DNA of 8,503 nt from Gammaproteobacteria bacterium (GTDB lineage: Bacteria > Pseudomonadota > Gammaproteobacteria > Competibacterales > Competibacteraceae), in assembly GCA_020047885.1 (NCBI GenBank), contig JAIFNF010000256.1, positions 1 to 8,503 of the forward strand, given 5' to 3'. Numbering within the stretch: position 1 is the stretch's first letter; every line of letters begins with the position of its first letter. Position numbers and translations under genes: made by a program. The notes beneath the pieces are model-generated. The model was given only the letters and a program-made list of their open reading frames with translations. It searched no databases and was not told the DNA's origin. Of this stretch, positions 1-6,565 are shown piece by piece.

Positions 1-626
1 CGGAAGCCAGCGCCGCTTTGCAGGTTGAGGCGGTTTTAGGCAATCAGGAAATTATCGTCAAGCCGGTCAGTCCGCAGTTCAATGGCGTACCGGGCATTTC
101 CGGGGCTACGGTGCTGGGCGATGGCCGGGTGGTGGTGGTGCTGGAACTGGCAGCACTGGTGCGCAACGTTGGTTCGCAACGTCAGAAGCAGATGGAAAGC
201 CGCGCCTTGCGGGCTGCCCGCCAGGAAAACCGCCCTGAGAAGTTGACGATCATGGTCATCGACGACTCGATCACCATGCGCAAGGTGACGGCGCGCATTC
301 TCGAACGCCACAACATTCAGGCGATCACCGCCAAGGATGGGCTGGACGCGGTGGCGATGCTGCAAACGCAGATCCCCGATCTGGCCATTCTGGATATCGA
401 GATGCCGCGCATGGATGGCTTTGAAGTGGTCGCGCACGTTCGCAACCAGAGTCTGTTACGCCACTTGCCGATTATCATGGTTACCTCGCGCGGCGGCGAC
501 AAACACCGTGACCGCGCCATGAGTCTGGGGGTCAACGACTACCTGACCAAACCCTATCAGGAAGATCAGTTGATGGCATCGATTCGTAACATCCTGGGCG
601 AACGCGCCCTGGATTTGATCAATTAA
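1..626 (+). CDS. chpA: ChpA/PilL-type hybrid chemotaxis sensor kinase, C-terminal part (5' end outside window)
   Basis: The frame is open from the first bases (reads EASAALQVEAVLG from base 3), so this is the tail of a larger protein and the TTG at 18 is not a real start. The first ~50 residues are the end of a CheW-like domain, with the CheA-type signature VPGISGATVLGDGRV, which docks the kinase to receptors and CheW. After a charged linker (bases ~180-240) comes a complete response-regulator receiver domain. It has the acidic pair DD (bases 261-266), the phospho-acceptor Asp in LDIEMPRMDG (bases 393-395), the Thr of MVTSR and the conserved Lys of LTKPY (bases 549-551). A CheW-like domain followed by a C-terminal receiver is the end expected of ChpA/PilL, the hybrid kinase that controls type IV pili and twitching. 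The ChpC-like gene directly downstream supports this. Kinase and Hpt domains would lie upstream. A generic hybrid CheA is the alternative. Confidence 0.9.
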   Translation, partial: EASAALQVEAVLGNQEIIVKPVSPQFNGVPGISGATVLGDGRVVVVLELAALVRNVGSQRQKQMESRALRAARQENRPEKLTIMVIDDSITMRKVTARILERHNIQAITAKDGLDAVAMLQTQIPDLAILDIEMPRMDGFEVVAHVRNQSLLRHLPIIMVTSRGGDKHRDRAMSLGVNDYLTKPYQEDQLMASIRNILGERALDLIN

Positions 627-639
627 CACGACCTACTCT

Positions 640-1113
640 ATGGATGCTTCCACAAATCTTCGTTGCCTGATTATGGCGGTCCAGGGCGGACAAGTGCTGC
701 TGCCCAACAGCCTCGTGGTCGAGGTACTGCCGTTCGCGACGCCACTGCGCATTGAAATGGCCCCCACCTGGGTAGTCGGCGCGATGCTGTGGCATAACCT
801 GACGACGCCGCTGATTAGTCTGGGGCAAATGGTCTTCAAAGTGGCCCTGGATGCTGATCTTAATTCCCGGATCATCATTGTAAATACTTTGGGCGCTGAT
901 CAGCGATTGCCGCACTTCGGCATTCTCGGCACCGGAGCGCCGCGTCCCATTAACCTGCAACGCCATGATATTGCCGAAGATCGGGAAACGGCTGAAGTCG
1001 CCCGACAACGGATCGGTGTTCTGAGTTGGGCGCGTTATCAGGATCAGTCGGTGCTGATTCCCGATATGGACGCCATTGAGGCGGTGTTGCAACCGCTAGT
1101 GCGGCGGACCTGA
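640..1113 (+). CDS. chpC: CheW-like chemotaxis adaptor, ChpC type
   Basis: This 157-aa soluble protein resembles ChpC, a CheW-like adaptor of the Pseudomonas type IV pilus chemosensory cluster. The visible match is to the CheW fold. An N-terminal strand region carries LLPNSLVVEVLPF, then comes the PTWVVGAMLWHNLTTPLISL stretch. That stretch corresponds to the 'P-x-W-hydrophobic-G-x-hydrophobic-x-W' turn and the 'P-hydrophobic-I/V-(S/D)-L' strand of CheW proteins. Later strands (RIIIVNTLG) complete the domain. It has no catalytic site; the family links receptors to the kinase. It starts at ATG 640, 13 bp after the chpA stop, with no strong Shine-Dalgarno, so translational coupling is likely. 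In Pseudomonas aeruginosa chpB (a CheB-like methylesterase) lies between chpA and chpC; here it is absent. The exact paralogue name rests on context as well as sequence; PilI-like or plain CheW are alternatives. Confidence 0.8.
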   Translation: MDASTNLRCLIMAVQGGQVLLPNSLVVEVLPFATPLRIEMAPTWVVGAMLWHNLTTPLISLGQMVFKVALDADLNSRIIIVNTLGADQRLPHFGILGTGAPRPINLQRHDIAEDRETAEVARQRIGVLSWARYQDQSVLIPDMDAIEAVLQPLVRRT

Positions 1114-1141
1114 CCGGTGTGAGTCAACGCCTGACGTTTCC

Positions 1142-4100
1142 ATGCGGTTAAGCACGATCAAGCTGGCGGGGTTCAAGTCGTTCGTCGACCCCACGGTGTT
1201 GCATTTGCCCAGCAATCTGGTCGGGGTGGTCGGTCCCAACGGTTGTGGCAAATCCAATATTATCGACGCCGTGCGCTGGGTGATGGGCGAAAGCTCGGCT
1301 CGCAGTCTGCGCGGCGAGACCATGAGCGATGTGATCTTCAACGGCTCCGCCAGCCGGAAGCCGGTCGGTCAGGCGTCGATTGAACTGGTGTTCGACAACA
1401 GCGCCGGGCGACTGGGCGGCCCCTGGGCCAGTTATGCCGAAATCGCCATCCGCCGCCTGGTCGGACGCGATGGCCAATCCACCTATTTTCTCAACGGCAG
1501 CCGCTGCCGTCGCCGCGACATTGCCGACGTCTTCCTGGGTACCGGCTTGGGACCCCGCAGTTACGCCATTATCGAACAGGGCATGATTTCCCGGGTGATC
1601 GACGCCCGCCCGGAAGATTTGCGGCTGTTTCTGGAAGAAGCCGCGGGCATTTCCAAATACAAGGAACGCCGCCGCGAGACTGAAACCCGGATTCGCCATG
1701 CCCGGGAGAATCTGGACCGGCTCAATGACGTGCGTGAGGAACTGAACCGGCAACTGCAACACTTGCAGCGCCAGGCCAAGGCGGCTGAGCAGTATCGCGA
1801 ATATCGCACGGAAGAGCGCCGGTTGCGGGCGGAAGTGTTGACGCTGCGCTGGCGGGCGTTGCAGGGCGATATGCAGGCGCACGAGCAGGCGGTGCGCCAG
1901 CAGGAAACGGCGTTGGAAACGCTGTTTGCCGAGCAGCGGCGACTGGAGGCCGGGCTGGAAACCGGGCGGACGCGGCGGGCGGATTTGAACGAGGCGTTCA
2001 ATGCCACGCAAGGGCGCTACTACCAGGCCGGTGCGGAGATCAGTCGGCTGGAACAGTACCTGCAACATCAGCGGGATTTGCAGCGGCGGCGTGAAGACGA
2101 TTGGCAGCAGACCGTGCAGGCGCTGGAACAGGTCGAGGAACAGCAGGCGCTGGATCGGGAACAGCGGGAGGAACTGGCGACGGCTTTAGCCGAGGCGGAA
2201 CCGGAGCGGGCGCGGTTGCTGGTCGAAGAGGCTGATGCCGATGCGGCACTGTCAGCGGCGGAAGCGGCGCTACGCGACGGTCAGGGCGACTGGGAGGATT
2301 TCAACCAGCGTCATGGCGAAATCCAGCGGCAGATTGAGGTTGAGCGCACCCGCATCGAGCATCTGGATCGGCAGTTGTTGCAGGGCGAACGCCGGCTGGA
2401 GCGGCTGCGCTTTGAACAGGAGCAGTTGGCCAGCGCCGATTTGGCGGAAGAATTGGTGGAACTGCGGGAAGCCGAACAGTCTGCCGCCGAGGTTCTGCAT
2501 GAGGCGCAGGAGCGATTGGCGCAAACCGAGGCCGATTTACAAGCGGTCCGGGAAACCCGGCAACAGGTCGATCAGCAGGTGCGGGCCATGCAGGAGCGGT
2601 TACAGACCGGGCGTGGTCGGCTCGCCTCGCTGCAAACCTTGCAGGAAGCGGCGCTGGGTCGGAATGAGCACGCGGTGAACGAATGGTTGCAGGGGCAAGG
2701 GTTGACCGATGCGCCCCGCTTGGCGGAGCGGCTGGATGTCGCATCCGGTTGGGAGACGGCGGTAGAAACCACCTTGGCCGGCTGGTTGGATGCCATCTGT
2801 GTCACCGACCTCGACGAACCAGCCGCTGCCGCGCACATCGCCCTGTCCCAAGGACGCCTGACCCTGTTCGAACCGCCCTTATCCCCGCCTTCATCGGCAC
2901 CTTCCCCGCCCGATCAGACTGGAGGTGGGGGGCTGGCCGCACACATTCAGGCACCCTGGCCTCTCACCAGCCTACTGGACGGGGTGCAAACCGCCGCCAC
3001 GCTCGCCGAGGCGCTGGTGAATCGGGTCGGTTTACAGGAGGGCGAAACCCTGATTACGCCGGAAGGCGTCTGGTGCGGTCGCCACTGGTTGCGCTTGAAG
3101 CACGGCGGTGGGAACGACAGCGTACTGGTGCGGGAGCGGGACATCCGCCAACTGGAGACGGCGTTGGCCGGGGATGCGCACGAGGTCGAACAGCAGACGA
3201 CGCAACTGGGTCAACTACGCGATCAGCACCGCGAACTGGAGCAACAGCGCCGGGAATGGCAACAAGCGGCCAACGACGGCCATCGCGATCAGGCCCGCGC
3301 CCAGGCCGAGGTCAAGACGGCTCAGGCGCGCTGGGAACAGGCGTGCGCCCGGACTGAAGCATTGGCCGGGGAACAGGCGGAGCTGGATTATCAATGTGAA
3401 CAGGATCGGGAGCAGGTGCAATTGGCTCGATTCCGGCTGGAAGAGGCGCTGTTGACGCTGGAAGGTTTACGCGCTGAACAAACAGAATTGACCGGCCGCC
3501 GGGAGCGCGTGCAGACGGACTATCAGCAAAGTCGCCTTCGCGCTGAAACGGCTCGGCAGGCGGCAGCTCGACAGGCGTCCGCCCTGGAGGCGCTGCGGAT
3601 ACAAGCGACTTCAGCGGATCGGGCGCTGGAGCGGCTCGAATTGCAACAGCGCCAATTGGCAGATCGCCGTGACCGATTGGCGCAGGAACGGACGTCCGAT
3701 AGCGATGAACTTCTGGCGACGGCCGGCGAGGAATTGGCGGGCTGGCTGGAAACCCGGTTGGCGGTGGAAACGGAACTGGCGATGGCTCGCCAGCGGTTGG
3801 AAACCCAGGATGTGGAACTGGAAGCCGGTGAACAGGGGCGCAACCGCTGCGAGCGGCAGGCTGAAACCCTGCGCCGACAGATCGAAGAACAGCGGCTGGC
3901 GCTGGGCGAGGCGCGGGTGAAACAACAGACGGTGCGCGAGCAGTTGCAGGAATTGGAGACCACCCCGGAAACCGTGCTGCCCACGCTGCCGGATACTGCG
4001 ACCGAGAGCGACGGACTGGCGCGGCTGGAACAGGTTGAGCGGCGCATTCAACGCTTGGGCGCCATCAACCTGGCGGCGATTGAGGAGTTCGCTCAAGCCG

Positions 4101-4672
4101 CCGAACGCCAACAGTATCTCGATGCACAGAATGCCGACTTGCTGGAAGCGCTGGCGACCTTGGAAGACGCCATTCGCAAGATCGATCGCGAGACCCGTGC
4201 CCGGTTTCGCGAGACGTTTGAACAGGTCAATGTTGGGTTGCAGGAATTATTTCCCCGGCTGTTCGGCGGCGGTGAGGCGCATCTGGAATTGACCGGTGAC
4301 GATGTGCTGGACGCCGGCGTGGCCATTATGGCCAAGCCGCCGGGTAAGCGGATCGGATCGATCAGCCTGATGTCCGGCGGCGAAAAGGCGCTCACTGCCG
4401 TCGCCCTGGTGTTCGCCATTTTTCAACTGAATCCAGCGCCGTTCTGTCTGCTGGATGAAGTGGACGCGCCGCTGGACGAAGCCAATGTTCGGCGCTTTGG
4501 GGCGCTGGTTCAGGATATGGCGACGCGGGTGCAGTTCATTTTCATTACCCACAACAAGGCCACCATGGAAATCGCCGACCATCTGGCCGGTGTGACCATG
4601 CAGGAACCCGGCGTATCGCGGTTGGTCGCCGTCGACGTCGCGGAAGCCGCACGGCTGGCGGGGGTGGGTTAG
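1142..4672 (+). CDS. smc: Chromosome segregation/condensation ATPase SMC
   Basis: Full-length SMC (1176 aa), the ATPase that dimerises through its hinge and, with ScpA and ScpB, extrudes DNA loops to compact and separate chromosomes. The N-terminal head has the family start MRLSTIKLAGFKSFVDPT, Walker A GPNGCGKS (residues 31-38) and SLRGETMSDVIFNGS. Long Glu/Gln/Arg/Leu-rich coiled coils run roughly from residue 170 to 500 and from 660 to 1000. Between them lies the hinge (~500-660), including GWETAVETTLAGWLDA and the conserved VRERDIRQLE exit. The C-terminal head has the ABC signature LMSGGEK (1076-1082) and Walker B CLLDEVDAPLDEAN with D1105 and catalytic E1106, then FIFITHNKATME. Everything needed for activity is present. 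A Pro/Gly-rich insert sits at residues 578-597 of the hinge. The gene starts 28 bp after chpC. No scpA/scpB is nearby, and zipA/ligA, which follow smc in Pseudomonas, do not follow it here. Confidence 0.98.
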   Translation: MRLSTIKLAGFKSFVDPTVLHLPSNLVGVVGPNGCGKSNIIDAVRWVMGESSARSLRGETMSDVIFNGSASRKPVGQASIELVFDNSAGRLGGPWASYAEIAIRRLVGRDGQSTYFLNGSRCRRRDIADVFLGTGLGPRSYAIIEQGMISRVIDARPEDLRLFLEEAAGISKYKERRRETETRIRHARENLDRLNDVREELNRQLQHLQRQAKAAEQYREYRTEERRLRAEVLTLRWRALQGDMQAHEQAVRQQETALETLFAEQRRLEAGLETGRTRRADLNEAFNATQGRYYQAGAEISRLEQYLQHQRDLQRRREDDWQQTVQALEQVEEQQALDREQREELATALAEAEPERARLLVEEADADAALSAAEAALRDGQGDWEDFNQRHGEIQRQIEVERTRIEHLDRQLLQGERRLERLRFEQEQLASADLAEELVELREAEQSAAEVLHEAQERLAQTEADLQAVRETRQQVDQQVRAMQERLQTGRGRLASLQTLQEAALGRNEHAVNEWLQGQGLTDAPRLAERLDVASGWETAVETTLAGWLDAICVTDLDEPAAAAHIALSQGRLTLFEPPLSPPSSAPSPPDQTGGGGLAAHIQAPWPLTSLLDGVQTAATLAEALVNRVGLQEGETLITPEGVWCGRHWLRLKHGGGNDSVLVRERDIRQLETALAGDAHEVEQQTTQLGQLRDQHRELEQQRREWQQAANDGHRDQARAQAEVKTAQARWEQACARTEALAGEQAELDYQCEQDREQVQLARFRLEEALLTLEGLRAEQTELTGRRERVQTDYQQSRLRAETARQAAARQASALEALRIQATSADRALERLELQQRQLADRRDRLAQERTSDSDELLATAGEELAGWLETRLAVETELAMARQRLETQDVELEAGEQGRNRCERQAETLRRQIEEQRLALGEARVKQQTVREQLQELETTPETVLPTLPDTATESDGLARLEQVERRIQRLGAINLAAIEEFAQAAERQQYLDAQNADLLEALATLEDAIRKIDRETRARFRETFEQVNVGLQELFPRLFGGGEAHLELTGDDVLDAGVAIMAKPPGKRIGSISLMSGGEKALTAVALVFAIFQLNPAPFCLLDEVDAPLDEANVRRFGALVQDMATRVQFIFITHNKATMEIADHLAGVTMQEPGVSRLVAVDVAEAARLAGVG
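2873..2932 (+). other. Pro/Ser then Gly-rich low-complexity linker within the SMC hinge
   Basis: SMC residues 578-597 read PPLSPPSSAPSPPD followed by QTGGGG, an unstructured linker within an otherwise ordinary hinge. At the DNA level the octamer TCCCCGCC occurs twice, 21 bp (seven codons) apart at 2882 and 2903. This fits in-frame growth by local duplication. It keeps the reading frame and probably forms a surface loop. Any functional effect is unknown. Confidence 0.6.
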
Positions 4673-4748
4673 GCGCGGGGACAATGACGACTCCTTGGCG
4701 CATGACTGATACCCTTTCATGCGACATAACGGCTGCGACAGAAACGAC

Positions 4749-6389
4749 ATGACCCGGATTATTCCTTCTGACATCAGTCCCCTGGCTTTGGCGGGTTCTC
4801 ACTCTTGGGAACTCGACACGCTGGCGCAACTTAAGAACCAGCTCGGCCCGGAGTATGTCCTGTTCCACAGCGTCCACTGGAGCTTTAGCCAGGGCCAGGG
4901 TACCCGTTTTGGGGAGATCGATTTCATCCTCGTCAACCGCGCCGGTGCGGTGCTGTGCATCGAGCAGAAAAATGGTGCACTGACCGAAACCCAAAATGGT
5001 TTGGTCAAGGTTTATGGGCAGCGCCAGAAGTCGGCGGGCGGGCAAATTCATCGTTCCCTGGATCAGATGCGCGACAAATTTCAGTGGCAGCATCCCCGCG
5101 CTGCGCCGTTGAAACTGGACTATCTGCTGTACTGCCCGGATTACCGGGTCCAGAACCTCAATGCGGCGGGTCTGGATCAAAGCCGGATCGTGGATGCCAC
5201 GGCCAGCGATGGTCTGGCGCGGCGCATTGGGCGGGTACTGGGGCCGGGCGAACCTGATCCCGAGCGGCGCGCCCTGATTGAGGAATTCTTCTGCCAGACC
5301 TTTGATGTGGTTCCGCAGATTTATGCCTACCGGCACGCACAGGAGCAATACTTCGTTCGCCACGGCGGCGGGTTGGCGGAACTGGTTCACAACGTGGAGA
5401 TGACACCTTTTCGGGTGCGGGTTTCCGGGAACGCGGGTTGTGGCAAGAGTTTGCTGGCCAGCGTCTTTGCCCGTGATCAGGTGAAACAGGGGCGGCGCGT
5501 GCTGCTGGTGTGCTTCAACCGCCCGTTGGCGGATCGCTTGCAAAGTCTGTTGCCTGACGTTCACGCCCGAACCTTTTACGGTTTTTGTGACGAGTTCCTG
5601 CGGGGGCGCGGTGAGGCGCTCGATTACGCACGCATGAATCAACCGGGGTTCTGGAGCGATGTTCAGGATCGGGTGTTGGTTGCTCCGATTCCTGATGCCT
5701 GGCGCTTTGAGGTGCTGATTCTCGACGAAGGCCAGGATTTTGAAGCGGACTGGCTGGAGATTCTGCAACTGTTCCTGACCGATGAGGGTCGCTTCCTCTG
5801 GCTGGACGATCCGGATCAGAACCTGCTGGGCAAGCCCCCCTTGGTCTTACCCGGTTTTGTCCGCCTGCGGGCGCGTCAGAACTATCGCTCGCCGTACAGC
5901 ATCGCTCGTTTCATGCGCCAGCATCTATCCTTTGACTTCGAACCGGCCAATCCGCTGCCGGGACTGGGCGTCGGCGTACATCCCTACCAGCAACCCGAGG
6001 ATCAGGCCAAGCGCCTGGAAGCGGTGGTCGCCCATCAGCTTGCACTGGGGTTCGCGCCGGATGAGATCGTTATCCTCTCGCTGCGGGGCATGAATCAGAC
6101 TGCGCTGTGGCAGCAGGAGCGGATTGGCCGGTATGGCATTCGCCGCTTTACCGGGGCGTATCGGCCGGATGGCGCACAAATCTGGAGCGCTGGAGACATC
6201 ACGCTGGATAGCTTGTACCGCTTCAAGGGTCAGGAGGCTCCGGCGGTTATTCTGGCGGACATCGAGGATCAGAAAAGCGCCGAGCGGTTGGAACGATTGC
6301 TATACTGTGGCATGAGCCGGGCGACGGTAAGGCTGGATGTGCTGGTCAGGGAAGGTAGCGGGATTGGCGAAAGATTTACAAAAAAATAG
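4749..6389 (+). CDS. NERD nuclease-domain / SF1 (UvrD-like) helicase fusion protein
   Basis: A 546-aa two-domain protein (numbering from ATG 4749). The N-terminal NERD domain (about residues 15-130) is a restriction-endonuclease-like fold; the likely metal site is E56 and D58 in FGEIDF with E72 and K74 in IEQKNG. The rest is an SF1 helicase core. It has motif I GNAGCGKS (227-234), Ia RVLLVCFNRPLADRL, motif II DEGQDF (326-331), motif III DDPDQ (353-357), motif IV NYR (R380), motif V FKGQE (492-496) and motif VI YCGMSRAT (R524). All key residues are kept, so both nuclease and ATP-driven DNA translocation are plausible; the substrate is unknown. It is short for UvrD, with little room for the accessory 1B/2B domains. 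An upstream in-frame ATG at 4719 would add 10 residues; neither start has a clear Shine-Dalgarno. I prefer 4749 because MTRIIPSDISPLALAGS looks like the natural beginning of this family. The gene starts 76 bp after smc. Proteins of this design include Nhi, an anti-phage nuclease-helicase of staphylococci; a defence or repair role here is inference. Confidence 0.88.
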   Translation: MTRIIPSDISPLALAGSHSWELDTLAQLKNQLGPEYVLFHSVHWSFSQGQGTRFGEIDFILVNRAGAVLCIEQKNGALTETQNGLVKVYGQRQKSAGGQIHRSLDQMRDKFQWQHPRAAPLKLDYLLYCPDYRVQNLNAAGLDQSRIVDATASDGLARRIGRVLGPGEPDPERRALIEEFFCQTFDVVPQIYAYRHAQEQYFVRHGGGLAELVHNVEMTPFRVRVSGNAGCGKSLLASVFARDQVKQGRRVLLVCFNRPLADRLQSLLPDVHARTFYGFCDEFLRGRGEALDYARMNQPGFWSDVQDRVLVAPIPDAWRFEVLILDEGQDFEADWLEILQLFLTDEGRFLWLDDPDQNLLGKPPLVLPGFVRLRARQNYRSPYSIARFMRQHLSFDFEPANPLPGLGVGVHPYQQPEDQAKRLEAVVAHQLALGFAPDEIVILSLRGMNQTALWQQERIGRYGIRRFTGAYRPDGAQIWSAGDITLDSLYRFKGQEAPAVILADIEDQKSAERLERLLYCGMSRATVRLDVLVREGSGIGERFTKK

Positions 6390-6565
6390 CAGTGAAATTA
6401 GTGTGATCACTATCCCGAGTGATCTGAACTTCACCGCATTCGTAACATTACTCTGTGGTCTGTCCCTGACGTATCTACAGTGACAAGGCAAGGCTAATGC
6501 GCCCTGCCCTCCAGCTACCAAGAACTGCCCCGCTTCGAAGCACTCCCTTATACACGAGATTTATC
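6390..6565 (+). promoter_or_regulatory. Intergenic gap upstream of the dynamin pair, probable promoter region
   Basis: This 176-bp stretch is visibly AT-richer than the flanking genes and holds no gene I can support. It is the longest gap in the window and separates the nuclease-helicase from the two GTPase genes, so it is the natural place for a promoter serving the latter. I could not pick a convincing -35/-10 pair; TATCTA at 6472-6477 is a possible -10 without a good partner. The first part (6390-6425) contains an inverted repeat and several AGTG words. A Shine-Dalgarno-like CGAG at 6555-6558 precedes the downstream ATG by 7 bases. Confidence 0.4.
6405..6424 (+). other. 7-bp perfect inverted repeat with 6-base loop (possible operator or weak terminator)
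   Basis: GATCACT (6405-6411) and AGTGATC (6418-6424) are exact reverse complements around the loop ATCCCG. The left arm overlaps a second perfect 8-bp palindrome, GTGATCAC (6403-6410). The repeat lies 15 bases after the stop of the nuclease-helicase gene. It is not followed by a T run, so it is a poor intrinsic terminator; an operator site or a transcript-end hairpin is equally possible. Confidence 0.4.

Noticed and set aside
1148..2068. 306-codon minus-strand frame inside smc.
   Set aside because: It lies fully opposite the conserved SMC N-terminal head and has a shadow-like composition with no domain.
1690..2600. Repeated-looking Gln/Glu/Arg/Leu-rich codon runs in smc that could suggest tandem repeats.
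   Set aside because: They reflect the heptad composition of the SMC coiled coil; no fixed-length DNA repeat unit was found.
2683..3357. 224-codon plus-strand frame overlapping the SMC hinge in another phase.
   Set aside because: Its translation is an Arg/Gly/Ala-rich low-complexity product, while the SMC frame carries the conserved hinge motifs.
4719..4748. Upstream in-frame ATG for the nuclease-helicase, adding 10 residues.
   Set aside because: Not excluded, but the extra residues look non-conserved in style and there is no better ribosome binding site; the start at 4749 is preferred.
4673..4748. Possible terminator after smc.
   Set aside because: Only short imperfect pairings (GCGC words) and no T run were seen.
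4545..5768. Long open frame (407 codons) on the minus strand across the smc end and the nuclease-helicase start.
   Set aside because: It overlaps two well-supported plus-strand genes, has no recognisable domain, and long antisense frames are common in GC-rich coding DNA.
6497..6565. Upstream in-frame ATG for the first dynamin-like gene, adding 23 residues.
   Set aside because: The added residues are Pro/Arg/Leu-rich with no family match, and the ATG at 6566 has a better placed Shine-Dalgarno-like sequence.
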